Source of the DNA: Paenibacillus sp. J45TS6
Lineage (GTDB): Bacteria; Bacillota; Bacilli; Paenibacillales; Paenibacillaceae
Assembly: GCF_018403285.1 (NCBI RefSeq)
Contig: NZ_BOSJ01000006.1
Location: 62,001 to 126,000, forward strand
Length of the DNA: 64,000 nt
Reading direction: 5' to 3'
This document shows positions 26,450 to 36,342 of the stretch, in pieces (position 1 is the stretch's first letter; every line of letters starts with the position of its first letter). The notes beneath the pieces are model-generated. The model was given only the letters and a program-made list of their open reading frames with translations. It did not search any database and was not told where the DNA came from. Made by a program: the position numbers and the translations under genes.

Positions 26450-28479
26450 AAATAAAAGAATTATCAGTCCTAGTTGGAATTATCGGCGTTGTGCTCATGA
26501 TGATTCTACCTATACCCGTTGGATTACTGGATGTCCTTTTGGTCATCAATATTGCAATTGCACTCATGATCTTACTGGTAGCGATGAATACGAAGGAAGC
26601 TTTGGATTTCTCTATCTTTCCTTCTATACTGCTTGTAACGACATTATTTCGACTATCTTTGAACATATCAACGACCAAACATATTCTTGCTGAAGCCTAT
26701 GCCGGTAAAGTGGTTGCGACTTTCGGAAGCTGGATATCCAGCGGACAACCCATTGTTGGTTTTATCGTTTTCCTGATCCTGGTTGTTGTCCAGTTTATTG
26801 TTATAACGAAGGGGTCTGAACGTGTCGCTGAGGTAGGAGCAAGATTTACGCTTGATGCGATGCCTGGTAAACAAATGAGTATTGATGCAGATCTCAATGC
26901 AGGTCTTATTAACGAACAACAGGCAAAAGAGAGACGCAGTAAAATTGAACGAGAAGCTGACTTTTACGGGGCGATGGATGGTGCAAGTAAGTTTGTTAAA
27001 GGAGATGCGATTGCAAGTATTGTTATCTTGCTGATCAATCTCGTAGGTGGATTCATTATTGGGATGGTAATGTTAGGAATGAGCTTTGGCGATTCTATAT
27101 CTACGTATTCCCTGTTAACTATTGGGGATGGGCTGGTAAGCCAGATTCCCGCACTCCTTATTTCTACAGCTTCCGGACTGATTGTAACTAGAGCAGCATC
27201 AGATGGTTCATTTGCGGATGATATTACAGGTCAGTTATTTTCATATCCAAAGCTTATATATATCGTTGCAGCTACGGTAACTTTCCTGGGAATCTTCACG
27301 CCAATCGGTCCAATTACAACCTTGCCTCTGGCAGGTCTGCTATTTTTCGGAGGTTGGAAAATGCAGAAGAATCTCAATAGTAAGCAGATTTCCGAGGAAC
27401 AGATGGAGGAAGAGCAACAGATTGAGGAAGTTCGGAGTCCGGAGAGTGTAATTAACCTGCTTCAGGTGGATCCTATCGAATTTGAGTTTGGTTATGGACT
27501 CATTCCTCTTGCAGATACCGGACAAGGTGGAGATCTACTCGATCGGATCATTATGATCCGCAGACAGTGTGCGCTTGAGCTCGGTCTAGTCGTTCCTGTG
27601 ATTCGGATCCGCGACAATATACAGCTTAGACCTAGTGAATATGTAATCAAGATCAAAGGCAACACCGTGGGCGGGGGAGAATTGTTACTTAACCATTACT
27701 TAGCAATGAGCCCAGGGTATGATGACGATTCGATCAGCGGTATTGAGACCATGGAACCGGCTTTTGGGCTTCCGGCATTATGGATAGATGAGTTGACGAA
27801 AGACCGTGCAGAGTTATCAGGGTACACCGTTGTTGATCCTCCATCCGTTGTGGCAACACATCTGACAGAACTGATTAAGAGACATGCACATGAACTGTTA
27901 GGACGTCAAGAAACCAAAGCAATTATAGATAATTTAAGAGAAAGTTATCCAGCACTAGTAGATGAACTGATTCCTACTGTACTTTCGATCGGAGATGTTC
28001 AGAAAGTTCTAGCCAAGCTGCTTAGAGAGAAGATCTCAATACGTGACATGGTGACGATCGTAGAGACATTAGCCGACTATGGTACATATACAAAAGACCC
28101 AGATGTTCTCACGGAATATGTAAGACAAGCTCTATCAAGACAAATAACTCAGCAGTATACCCTGAAAGGGGAGACGATGCGGGTGATTACAGTAGGACCT
28201 AATCTTGAGAAAAAAATTGCCGAGAGTGTCCAGCAGTCGGAGCAAGGGAGCTATTTAGCACTAGATCCTGTATCAAGTCAAACACTGTATCAAAAATTGA
28301 CTGAACAAGTCAATCGTCTGATTCAGTCGGGTCAACAACCTATTGTTCTTACCTCACCTACCATCCGGATGTACCTCCGGCAGATTATCGAAAGAACGAT
28401 GCAAGATATACCTGTGTTGTCGTACAGTGAGCTAGAACCAAATGTTGAAATTCAAAGCGTTGGGGTGGTGAACTTATGA
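26446..28479 (+). CDS. flhA: Flagellar export gate protein FlhA
   Basis: 677 residues. The first 310 residues hold about eight membrane helices with the FHIPEP signature region (LDFSIFPSILLVTTLFRLSL, NISTTKHIL) and the cytoplasmic loop FTLDAMPGKQMSIDADLNAG. After a Glu/Gln-rich linker (about 315-345), the C-terminal ring domain binds chaperones and FliJ. The GTG start overlaps the flhB stop. FlhA is the largest gate component and uses proton motive force. Confidence 0.98.
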   Translation: MKIKELSVLVGIIGVVLMMILPIPVGLLDVLLVINIAIALMILLVAMNTKEALDFSIFPSILLVTTLFRLSLNISTTKHILAEAYAGKVVATFGSWISSGQPIVGFIVFLILVVVQFIVITKGSERVAEVGARFTLDAMPGKQMSIDADLNAGLINEQQAKERRSKIEREADFYGAMDGASKFVKGDAIASIVILLINLVGGFIIGMVMLGMSFGDSISTYSLLTIGDGLVSQIPALLISTASGLIVTRAASDGSFADDITGQLFSYPKLIYIVAATVTFLGIFTPIGPITTLPLAGLLFFGGWKMQKNLNSKQISEEQMEEEQQIEEVRSPESVINLLQVDPIEFEFGYGLIPLADTGQGGDLLDRIIMIRRQCALELGLVVPVIRIRDNIQLRPSEYVIKIKGNTVGGGELLLNHYLAMSPGYDDDSISGIETMEPAFGLPALWIDELTKDRAELSGYTVVDPPSVVATHLTELIKRHAHELLGRQETKAIIDNLRESYPALVDELIPTVLSIGDVQKVLAKLLREKISIRDMVTIVETLADYGTYTKDPDVLTEYVRQALSRQITQQYTLKGETMRVITVGPNLEKKIAESVQQSEQGSYLALDPVSSQTLYQKLTEQVNRLIQSGQQPIVLTSPTIRMYLRQIIERTMQDIPVLSYSELEPNVEIQSVGVVNL

Positions 28480-29807
28480 AAATGAAAAAATACATCGTGG
28501 ATACCATGCCCGAGGCCATGAAACTCATTCGGAATGAACTGGGACAAGATGCGGTGATCTTATCTACCAAAACCGTTCGAGCAAGTGGTTTAGCAGGGAT
28601 ACTTCGCAAACATAAGATCGAAGTCATCGCTGCAGTTGAAGATGATAAAGAACAGCAAAAGGAGCCTGCCCAGGTTCCTCCTGCTGCTATTCCTACGATG
28701 CCAAGGGCTGCTGTTCCTGAAGCATACCAAAAAGCAGGGAGTTTACATGTAAATGAAACAGCTGCCCAGCCTTTATCAAAAAAGAATGATATAAAGCCAA
28801 AGGCGACTCTGCAATACAAAACACAAGAATCAGAAGAAGCTCCGAGTCTTCCTGCAGAGTTACAGCCGCACCCGGAAGGGGCGGATTTTTCCGTTTCTTC
28901 AAGACAGGAGAAGCAGAAAGGCGAAATGGAAGCAGGAAGTCTGACGGAGAAACTTCTCCAAGAAATCAGTCAGATGAAAACGTTTATGGCTACAATCGCC
29001 GAGAGTCAATCTAATGAAGCAAGCTTACCTGGAGATTTGAATGAGATCCGCACGAAGCTGAAAGATCAGGGAATTGCCACGGACATTTGGAGCAACTGGA
29101 TGGAATTTGCAAAAGGAACACTTCAGGAATCCGAGGAAGAAGCTGGGGAAAGCATCGTTAGACCTCTGATTGAGGGTTTTTTATCAGAACGAATCACGGA
29201 TGGGATTAATGAGTCCACTCGAATTGTATACGTGGCAGGTCCGACAGGCGTCGGCAAAACAACAACGATAGCAAAACTAGCTGCCGAGCAAATGTTCAAG
29301 CATAAACGAAAGGTGGGGCTCATTACTGCCGATACGTATCGTATTTCTGCTGTTGAACAGTTACGGACGTATGCTGCAATTCTCGGTATCCCACTTGAAG
29401 TCGTGCAGTCACCTGCGGATACCATAAGAGCACTGGATCATCTCTCTGATTGTGATTTGATTCTGATGGACACAGCGGGCCGTAATTATCGTAATGAGAT
29501 TACTGTTTCTGAACTCAAAAGCTTACTGCCGGATGAAGCGGATAGCGAACTTATTGTGGTACTCAGCCTGACAGCCAAAACAGAAGACATGCTGACGATA
29601 CTGGATCATTTTCATAAATATGGAACACCAAAATTGATTTTTACAAAAATCGATGAAACAGACACACTTGGAGCTCTCTTCAACGTCCTAAAACAGTATC
29701 CAAGCAAGCTAGCTTACATTACAACGGGGCAAAACGTACCGGAAGATATCATGCTTCCAGATCCGAAGAAACTGGCCGATTTTATTCTCGGGAGTGAGCC
29801 GTCATGA
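28476..29807 (+). CDS. flhF: Flagellar SRP-like GTPase FlhF
   Basis: 443 residues. The N-terminal 50 residues (MKMKKYIVDTMPEAMKLIRN, LGQDAVILSTKTV) are the B domain, residues about 55-150 are a variable linker, and the NG GTPase begins near 160. The P-loop is GPTGVGKT at 255-262, with DTAGRN, TKIDETDTLG and further SRP-GTPase motifs. FlhF fixes flagellar position or number together with FlhG. It overlaps both flhA and flhG by ATGA. Confidence 0.97.
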   Translation: MKMKKYIVDTMPEAMKLIRNELGQDAVILSTKTVRASGLAGILRKHKIEVIAAVEDDKEQQKEPAQVPPAAIPTMPRAAVPEAYQKAGSLHVNETAAQPLSKKNDIKPKATLQYKTQESEEAPSLPAELQPHPEGADFSVSSRQEKQKGEMEAGSLTEKLLQEISQMKTFMATIAESQSNEASLPGDLNEIRTKLKDQGIATDIWSNWMEFAKGTLQESEEEAGESIVRPLIEGFLSERITDGINESTRIVYVAGPTGVGKTTTIAKLAAEQMFKHKRKVGLITADTYRISAVEQLRTYAAILGIPLEVVQSPADTIRALDHLSDCDLILMDTAGRNYRNEITVSELKSLLPDEADSELIVVLSLTAKTEDMLTILDHFHKYGTPKLIFTKIDETDTLGALFNVLKQYPSKLAYITTGQNVPEDIMLPDPKKLADFILGSEPS

Positions 29808-30709
29808 TAGATCAAGCGGCTACTCTAAGAGATATGATGTTAAACAATTCCCTCCCGAAGCTGAATGAGGAGAACTTGGTTCAGGGTAAGAAAATGAATC
29901 AAGCCAGACTCATTGCGATATCGAGCGGAAAAGGAGGCGTAGGTAAATCAAACTTCACACTTAATCTGGCTCTAAAACTTCATGCAGCTGGTATAAAGGT
30001 ACTGGTGTTTGATGCGGATTTGGGGATGGCCAATATCGATGTATTAATGGGCGTATCTTCTAGATTCAGTCTATATCATGTCCTCAAGGGAGAAAAAAGA
30101 ATTCAAGATATTATTCAATTTGGTCCACATGGACTGCCTTTTGTAGCAGGTGGATCAGGGCTCATTGAACTTTTGACTCTAACGGAAGAGGACATTCATG
30201 GTTTTACATCTGACCTAGATCGTCTTTCTGACGAATACGATTATATTTTGTTTGATACCGGAGCCGGTCTTTCTCTGGAGAACAGGCGTTTTATTGCCGC
30301 CGCTGATGAGTGTATCGTAGTTACGACGCCGGAACCCACTTCAATTACGGATGCATACGCATTAATAAAAGTGATGCACAGACATCTTAGTGATCCTGTA
30401 CCTTTTAGCATTGTGGTGAATCGGGCTGAGAACAGAAGGGAAGCGGAACAAGTCAGCGCTAAAATTGGACTTGTTGCGAAACGATTTTTAAATGCTGCCA
30501 TTCCTTTACTAGGGCATATTTCAGACGATCCGCATGTGATGCGAGCTGTGAAGAAACAAACACCATTTACGGTGATGTATCCGCAGTGTACTGCTTCCCG
30601 AGACATGGAAAGAATAGCATCGGGATATATGGATCTTGCCTTACCTTTGACACAGAATACACAAGGGTTCAAAGGATTTATAAACAAATGGTTAAAGAAA
30701 ACCATTTAA
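29804..30709 (+). CDS. flhG: Flagellar number regulator FlhG (MinD-like ATPase, YlxH)
   Basis: 301 residues. The deviant Walker A is KGGVGKS at residues 43-49 in AISSGKGGVGKSNFTLNLAL, followed by FDADLGMANIDVLMG and YDYILFDTGAGLS. The first 30 residues include the short DQAATLRDMM peptide that in FlhG proteins activates FlhF. The C-terminus carries an amphipathic stretch (FKGFINKWLKK) that fits the membrane-targeting helix of this family. FlhG limits flagellar number and placement. Confidence 0.97.
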   Translation: MIDQAATLRDMMLNNSLPKLNEENLVQGKKMNQARLIAISSGKGGVGKSNFTLNLALKLHAAGIKVLVFDADLGMANIDVLMGVSSRFSLYHVLKGEKRIQDIIQFGPHGLPFVAGGSGLIELLTLTEEDIHGFTSDLDRLSDEYDYILFDTGAGLSLENRRFIAAADECIVVTTPEPTSITDAYALIKVMHRHLSDPVPFSIVVNRAENRREAEQVSAKIGLVAKRFLNAAIPLLGHISDDPHVMRAVKKQTPFTVMYPQCTASRDMERIASGYMDLALPLTQNTQGFKGFINKWLKKTI

Positions 30710-30742
30710 TGCAGGTTTCACTTAAATTCAGAGGTGGCAAAC

Positions 30743-32119
30743 ATGTCAGTCTATCAAGTACTTGTTGTAGATGATTCAGCTTTTATGAGGAAAATCATTA
30801 CCGATTTAATTGAACAAGATCCAGCTTTTAAAGTAATGGAAACCGCGGCTACAGGAAAAGAAGCGATAGAAAAAGCAAGAGCACACCATCCTGATCTCAT
30901 AACAATGGATGTAGAGATGCCTGTACTTAACGGTCTTGATGCTCTTAAAGTGATCGTGGCAGAGGACGAGATCCCCATTATTATGCTCTCAGGTATCAAT
31001 GAAATGGGTTTACGAGAGACGATTATGTCACTGGAAGCGGGAGCATTTGATTTTATACGAAAACCGTCAATCAACCATGGACAAGACATCGAAGAAGTGG
31101 GGAAAGAGCTTCGGAATCAGATGAAAGAAGCCATGCTAATGAAGGCAAGGCGTGCAGAAAGAAAATTGAGTGAAGAGTCGCTGACAGAAAAAGTAGACTT
31201 GCAAACACAAGTGCAACATGAAGTTCCATCTCTCAACAATCAGAAATTGAATCATCCTCATCTGTACAAGTCTCGTCCTGCAAAAGAGACACAAACGAAA
31301 GAATCGAAGCCGATTTTTTCGCCGAAGCCGGTCACAAATAAGAATAATAAGAGTACTAAGAATAATAAGAACGATAAAAAAGTCAAAAATAGCACTCAGA
31401 AAAAAACAATAGTTTCTTCACCTGAACTTCCTGTGTCTTTGGAAACTCATGATATGTCCAAGGGGTTTCGCCGCAGAAATGTAACGAGTACGCCGGAAGA
31501 TCTACAAAGCGAACAACAAAAGACCAATACGATGATCCAGCAACTTGTAGCCATTGGATGTTCTACCGGTGGACCGCGGGCGCTTAAATCGTTGTTATCT
31601 CAAATTCCTAAAGATTTTCCTGCTCCTATCGTCATTGTGCAGCATATGCCGCCTGACTTTACTAGATCGCTTGCGAATCGCATTGATTCGTTTAGCCAGA
31701 TTCGGGTAGTTGAAGCAGAGCAAGGAATGCAGCTGGAAGCAGGAGTAGCGTATATCGCTCCAGGTGGATATCACATGAGGGTGAACGAAGGGACAAATGG
31801 GAAATATGAACTTCGTTTAAGCCAGGAAGAAATAGTAAATGGACATCGTCCTTCCGTAGATACACTTTTCGAATCGATTATCCCCTATTCTAAACTGCAG
31901 AGACATATTGTTCTTCTTACAGGGATGGGCAGTGATGGAGCTAGGATGATGAAGCGTCTTTACGATACAGGTGTTCGTTCCACGTTTGCGGAGAATGAAG
32001 AAAGCTGTGTTGTGTATGGAATGCCGCGTGCAGCAGTTGAACTCGCCTGTGTTCAGCAGGTATTGCCTCTAGAAGAATTAACCTCGAAGCTGATTCAAGC
32101 GGTTATGAACCAAACCTAA
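30743..32119 (+). CDS. cheB: Protein-glutamate methylesterase CheB with long linker
   Basis: 458 residues from ATG 30743, about 100 longer than B. subtilis CheB. The receiver domain (1-125) has Asp10/Asp11 and phospho-acceptor Asp56 in ITMDVEMP. The methylesterase domain (about 265-458) has Ser274 in GCSTGGPRAL, His in VQHMPPDF and Asp in LTGMGSDGARMM. Between them, residues about 135-262 are a charged linker very rich in Lys, Asn, Thr and Ser. CheB removes methyl groups from, and deamidates, chemoreceptors. No cheR is seen nearby. GAGGTGG precedes the start. Confidence 0.96.
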   Translation: MSVYQVLVVDDSAFMRKIITDLIEQDPAFKVMETAATGKEAIEKARAHHPDLITMDVEMPVLNGLDALKVIVAEDEIPIIMLSGINEMGLRETIMSLEAGAFDFIRKPSINHGQDIEEVGKELRNQMKEAMLMKARRAERKLSEESLTEKVDLQTQVQHEVPSLNNQKLNHPHLYKSRPAKETQTKESKPIFSPKPVTNKNNKSTKNNKNDKKVKNSTQKKTIVSSPELPVSLETHDMSKGFRRRNVTSTPEDLQSEQQKTNTMIQQLVAIGCSTGGPRALKSLLSQIPKDFPAPIVIVQHMPPDFTRSLANRIDSFSQIRVVEAEQGMQLEAGVAYIAPGGYHMRVNEGTNGKYELRLSQEEIVNGHRPSVDTLFESIIPYSKLQRHIVLLTGMGSDGARMMKRLYDTGVRSTFAENEESCVVYGMPRAAVELACVQQVLPLEELTSKLIQAVMNQT

Positions 32120-32141
32120 TTCACGAAGGGGGTATTTCAAA

Positions 32142-34226
32142 GTGGATATGAATCAATATTTGTCCATGTTTATTGATGAGTCTAACGATCATCTGCAATC
32201 TTTGAACGAAAAAATGCTTGAGCTTGAACAAAGTCCCGAAGATTTATCGATCGTTCAGGTGATTTTTAGATCTGCACATACTTTAAAAGGGATGGCAGCA
32301 ACGATGGGGTTTGAGGATCTTGCTTCTCTAACTCATAAAATGGAAAATGTGCTCGATCTCGTTCGGAATGAAAAGTTGCAAATGAAGGAATCAATTTTTG
32401 ATGTTTTGTTCCAAAGTCTTGATGCACTCGAGTCCATGGTACAGGATATCATGGCAGGTGGAGAGGGGAAACTGGATGTTTCTCATATCGTTTCTTCTTT
32501 ACAAGCCATTGAAAAAGGGGAAGAAAGTTCACCTTCTTCCATAGAAGAATCTAATGTTTCAAGTACAGACACTGCTTCTTCAATGCCCTTGCTTGATGAA
32601 TTCCAAAGCTCTGTACTCTTACAGTCGATTCATGATGGCGCAGGAGTGATGTTTATACAAGTTAGCATCAGCAGAACAAGTCAGTTAAAATCGGTTCGTG
32701 CTTATATGGTGTTCGATCTGCTGGAACGATCGGGTGACATCATTAAGACAGAGCCATCCGTTCAGCAAATAGAACAAGATCAATTTGAATATGAATTTTC
32801 ATTATATTACATAACACAGATGCAATCGGAAGAGTTAAAGAAAGCAATTCTTAATATTTCAGAGATCGAAGAAGTGAATGTCACTCCATTAACTGAAGAA
32901 ATGCTGGGGCTGGGGTCTAAAGAAGCGGCAGCTGCTACGGAAGTGATGGAAAAGTCTGAAGCAACACAAGAAACAGATACAAATAGTACGATGATTGAGA
33001 ACACGGAAGCAGTACCAAGCGATGCAAAAGAGAAAACAGTTCGAGCTGCTTCAAAAACAAATACGGCAGCTGCAGCATCTAAAACCATTCGTGTAGATAT
33101 TGAACGGTTAGACGTTCTTATGAATTTATTCAGTGAATTATTAATCGATCGTTCTCGTTTAGAACAGCTCTCTAATGAACTGGAGCATACCGACTTAATC
33201 GAAACGGTTGCCCATATGAGCAGAGTGAGTTCGGACTTACAAAATATAGTACTTAAGCTTCGAATGGTTCCGGTAGATACCGTATTCAATCGGTTCCCAA
33301 GAATGATTCGAGATTTGGCCAAATCACTAAATAAAAAAGTGGATCTTGTTATTACAGGTGCGGATACAGAACTTGATCGTACGGTTATTGATGAGATCGG
33401 GGACCCGCTCGTTCATTTACTTCGTAACGCAGTAGACCACGGGGTGGAATCAATCTCGACCAGAGTGGAGTCGGGGAAATCGGAAACGGGTACCATTCAA
33501 TTAAGGGCATTCCATAGCGGCAACCATGTATTTATTGAGATTGAAGACGACGGTGCCGGGATATATCGAGATAAATTACTTAAAATCGCTATATCACGCG
33601 GCGTCGTAACGGAAGCTGAATCCGCCGAAATGACAGATCAGCAAGTCTTTCAATTATTGTTTGCGCCTGGTTTCAGTACAGCAGAAACCATCTCAGACAT
33701 CTCAGGCAGAGGCGTAGGTCTTGATGTAGTGAAGGCGAAAATCACTTCACTTGGTGGGAATGTGACCATTCATTCCGTCCCGGGAAAAGGAACGAGTTTT
33801 TCGGTTCAACTGCCGCTGACTCTTTCTATTATCTCAGCAATGCTCATTAAGCTTGGAAGTGAGAAATATGCTATTCCGCTTTCTTCGATCGTAGAAACAG
33901 GCATTGTGAAAAAAGAAAAAATCCGTATTGTTCATGGAACCAAAATGATTTCATTTAGAGAAGCGTTAGTTCCTTTTGTATCACTTTCCGAATTTTTTAA
34001 TGTAGAAGATTACAGTGATGAAGTAGAGGATGAAATCGAGATTGTTGTTATTCGTAAAGGAGATCAGCTTGCAGCTTTGGCGATCGATGATTTTATCGGA
34101 CAAAACGAAATTGTTATTAAAACACTGGGCAAATATTTACCGAATATTCAAGGGATTTCTGGAGCAACCATCCTCGGTGATGGACAAGTCGCACTAATCA
34201 TTGATCCCAACGGCTTAATTAAATAA
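32142..34226 (+). CDS. cheA: Chemotaxis histidine kinase CheA
   Basis: 694 residues. The Hpt domain has phospho-accepting His46 in IFRSAHTLKGMAATMG. A P2 region (about 165-260) for CheY/CheB docking and a Glu/Ala/Thr-rich linker follow. Dimerisation begins near 315 (TIRVDIERLDVLMNLFSELL), and the ATPase has LLRNAVDHGVE, DDGAGI, GFSTAETISDISGRGVGLDV and GKGTSFSVQLPL. The last 140 residues are the CheW-like P5 domain. GTG 32142 follows GAAGGGGG; ATG 32148 is possible. A (TTAC) repeat separates it from cheW. Confidence 0.98.
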   Translation: MDMNQYLSMFIDESNDHLQSLNEKMLELEQSPEDLSIVQVIFRSAHTLKGMAATMGFEDLASLTHKMENVLDLVRNEKLQMKESIFDVLFQSLDALESMVQDIMAGGEGKLDVSHIVSSLQAIEKGEESSPSSIEESNVSSTDTASSMPLLDEFQSSVLLQSIHDGAGVMFIQVSISRTSQLKSVRAYMVFDLLERSGDIIKTEPSVQQIEQDQFEYEFSLYYITQMQSEELKKAILNISEIEEVNVTPLTEEMLGLGSKEAAAATEVMEKSEATQETDTNSTMIENTEAVPSDAKEKTVRAASKTNTAAAASKTIRVDIERLDVLMNLFSELLIDRSRLEQLSNELEHTDLIETVAHMSRVSSDLQNIVLKLRMVPVDTVFNRFPRMIRDLAKSLNKKVDLVITGADTELDRTVIDEIGDPLVHLLRNAVDHGVESISTRVESGKSETGTIQLRAFHSGNHVFIEIEDDGAGIYRDKLLKIAISRGVVTEAESAEMTDQQVFQLLFAPGFSTAETISDISGRGVGLDVVKAKITSLGGNVTIHSVPGKGTSFSVQLPLTLSIISAMLIKLGSEKYAIPLSSIVETGIVKKEKIRIVHGTKMISFREALVPFVSLSEFFNVEDYSDEVEDEIEIVVIRKGDQLAALAIDDFIGQNEIVIKTLGKYLPNIQGISGATILGDGQVALIIDPNGLIK

Positions 34227-34249
34227 TTCTTTGCAAGCGGAAGTTCTTA

Positions 34250-34296
<47 letters not shown>

Positions 34297-34309
34297 GGAG
34301 GCATTAATC

Positions 34310-34771
34310 ATGGCAGAAGACATGAAAGTAATCGTTTTTAAGCTTGGGACAGAAGAGTATGGAATTGAAGTAGAACGTGTTCAGACGATTGAAAGAATGC
34401 TTCCGGTTACTCGTGTTCCAAAGACGTATTCGTTTGTAAAAGGTGTTGTTAATCTTCGAGGAGTCGTCATTCCGGTTATTGATTTAGGTGGACGTTTCTC
34501 CCTTCCAGAAGCAGAGTATACCGATCAAACACGAATTATTATCGTTACCGTTTCGGATATGCAGGTTGGTTTTATTGTTGATTCGGCCAATGACGTTGTA
34601 GATCTTAATGAAGATGATATTGAAACGCCTCCTGAAATTGTAGGAGGTATTAAAGCCAAATATTTAAGAGGAGTAGCGAAACTAGAAGAAGAAAGACTTC
34701 TCATTATGCTGAATCTCCATGAAGTATTGAATAAAAGTGAAATTATAAGTCTTGAGAGTATGGAAGGATAA
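34310..34771 (+). CDS. cheW: Chemotaxis coupling protein CheW
   Basis: 153 residues, a single CheW domain: KVIVFKLGTEEYGIEVERVQ, IERMLPVTRVPKTYSFVKGV, VNLRGVVIPVIDLGGRF and VGFIVDSANDVVDL. It links chemoreceptors to CheA. ATG 34310 follows AGGAGG at 34296-34301 with 8 bases of spacing; the first A of that site is the last base of the tetranucleotide tract. The stop codon directly abuts cheC. This is the only gene in the che block preceded by an 83-base gap; the other junctions are very short or overlap. Confidence 0.97.
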   Translation: MAEDMKVIVFKLGTEEYGIEVERVQTIERMLPVTRVPKTYSFVKGVVNLRGVVIPVIDLGGRFSLPEAEYTDQTRIIIVTVSDMQVGFIVDSANDVVDLNEDDIETPPEIVGGIKAKYLRGVAKLEEERLLIMLNLHEVLNKSEIISLESMEG

Positions 34772-35398
34772 ATGATGGCTACAATCAATCAATTTCAGGA
34801 GTTTGAGATGGATATCTTGAAAGAGATCGGAAATATTGGAGCAGGGAATGCGGCTACAGCGCTTGCTACCCTGCTCAATAAACCTGTAGATATGGGTGTG
34901 CCGACTGTCCAGAGGGTTCCTTTCGAAGCCATAGCGGAAAGTGTTGGCGGTGATGAGAGTATTGTAGCTGCCGTTTATTTTCGGGTAGAAGGAGAGGCTC
35001 CGGGGAACATGTTTTTTATGATGACCCCGGAAGCCGCCAAACAGCTTTTGTACCATTTTAATTCGGAAGTAAGCTGTGAACATCTCGAATTTACGGAAAT
35101 GGAATGCTCGACGATCTCTGAAATTGGAAATATTCTGGCTGGGTCATATCTCTCATCCCTTGCTGATTTCACTCGTTTAAAAATGTTCCCTACCGTGCCT
35201 GGATTTGCACTAGATATGGCAGGAGCTATTTTAAGTTACGGATTACTTCATATGAGTCACACTGCTGACGAAGCACTATTAATCGATACTCAATTTCTCG
35301 AAGGTCAGAACCAAGTACAAGGACAATTTTTTCTAATACCCGATCCTGAGTCTTTTCATGTCATTTTTGAGGCTTTGGGAGCGCCCTATCATGATTGA
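34772..35398 (+). CDS. cheC: CheY-P phosphatase CheC
   Basis: 208 residues. Both phosphatase helices are intact: DILKEIGNIGAGNAATALAT (about 14-33) and EMECSTISEIGNILAGSYLS (about 110-129), each with the Glu and Asn pair. CheC removes phosphate from CheY and, by binding CheD, feeds back on receptor adaptation. The ATG follows the cheW stop with no gap (a second ATG is at 34775) and the cheD start overlaps its end by 8 bases, consistent with stoichiometric CheC and CheD. Confidence 0.96.
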   Translation: MMATINQFQEFEMDILKEIGNIGAGNAATALATLLNKPVDMGVPTVQRVPFEAIAESVGGDESIVAAVYFRVEGEAPGNMFFMMTPEAAKQLLYHFNSEVSCEHLEFTEMECSTISEIGNILAGSYLSSLADFTRLKMFPTVPGFALDMAGAILSYGLLHMSHTADEALLIDTQFLEGQNQVQGQFFLIPDPESFHVIFEALGAPYHD

Positions 35399-35888
35399 AC
35401 AAAGAAACTTGGTAAAGGTAGGAATGGCGGATCTAAACATCATTACAGAACCGGGTATCATTCGTACAACAGGACTAGGGTCTTGTGTGGGTGTAACTCT
35501 ATATGATCCACTAGCTAAAATTGCGGGGATGGCACATGTCATGCTGCCTTCCTCTTCTATTGCGAGAGAAGGTATTTTGAATAAGGCAAAATACGCGGAT
35601 ACTGCGATCGTAGAATTGGTAGAGAGAATGATTGAAGCGGGTGCATCAAGCACGAGACTCATTGCCAAAATGGCAGGGGGATCACAGATGTTTCAATTTG
35701 CTGGGGCTGGTGATACGTTACGTATTGGGCCTCGTAATACAGAAGTTTGTAAACAAATGATTAGAGAGCTTCGCATTCCTCTTCTTGCTGAAGATTGCGG
35801 CGGGAGTCATGGGAGAACCATTGAAATAGATCGGGACACTGGAATATTAACGATTCGAAGCGTACAGATGGGTGTGAAGGAACTATGA
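35391..35888 (+). CDS. cheD: Chemoreceptor glutamine deamidase CheD
   Basis: 165 residues from ATG 35391, close to the B. subtilis length. The catalytic Cys lies in TTGLGSCVGVTLYDP and the His in AGMAHVMLPSS, with Thr/Ser in KMAGGSQMFQF. CheD deamidates receptor glutamines and partners with CheC. I rejected the longer frame start at 35358, which would lie deep in cheC. The cheD stop overlaps the next gene by ATGA. Confidence 0.96.
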   Translation: MIEQRNLVKVGMADLNIITEPGIIRTTGLGSCVGVTLYDPLAKIAGMAHVMLPSSSIAREGILNKAKYADTAIVELVERMIEAGASSTRLIAKMAGGSQMFQFAGAGDTLRIGPRNTEVCKQMIRELRIPLLAEDCGGSHGRTIEIDRDTGILTIRSVQMGVKEL

Positions 35889-36328
35889 ATAGAATGTTTG
35901 GGAATGTTCGAATCAATTTTTTAGCCGGATTTATTGGACTGATCATTACGTTTTTCGTTTCATTTAGCAGTAACTTACTATCTACAAGTCTTTTTCGGGC
36001 AGGGGCGGCTTTTATCATCTGGTTCTTACTAGCCTTTCTACTAAGGTACGTATTAGGCAGTGTATTGGCTTCTCCACCTGACAAAGGAGGTCCTGAGAGC
36101 CTGGAAGAAGGACAAGAGACGAAGGGGGCTCAGCTTGATGTGATTGCTCCAAATGATGATGAAGTGCTGAAGGATATTCTGAATTATGCTCAAGCAGAAC
36201 CAAACGAAGAAAAAAAGAAACAATCTGCAGTGGAGAGCGGCTTTGAACCACTTAATCCTCCGAAAATTGTTCGGACAAAAGATGCTGAAGAATTAGCACA
36301 AGCCGTTCGTCACCTGTCAGGCAAATAG
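35885..36328 (+). CDS. Conserved membrane protein of the che operon, unknown function
   Basis: 147 residues. Two membrane helices are predicted at about 11-31 (INFLAGFIGLIITFFVSFSS) and 39-59 (GAAFIIWFLLAFLLRYVLGS). The remaining 85 residues are soluble, acidic in the middle, and end with PKIVRTKDAEELAQAVRHLS. I do not recognise a family with a defined function. The ATGA overlap with cheD and the 14-base gap to sigD place it firmly in the operon. It has no counterpart that I know between cheD and sigD in B. subtilis. Confidence 0.85.
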   Translation: MNRMFGNVRINFLAGFIGLIITFFVSFSSNLLSTSLFRAGAAFIIWFLLAFLLRYVLGSVLASPPDKGGPESLEEGQETKGAQLDVIAPNDDEVLKDILNYAQAEPNEEKKKQSAVESGFEPLNPPKIVRTKDAEELAQAVRHLSGK

Positions 36329-36342
36329 AGGAGGGAAACGAT

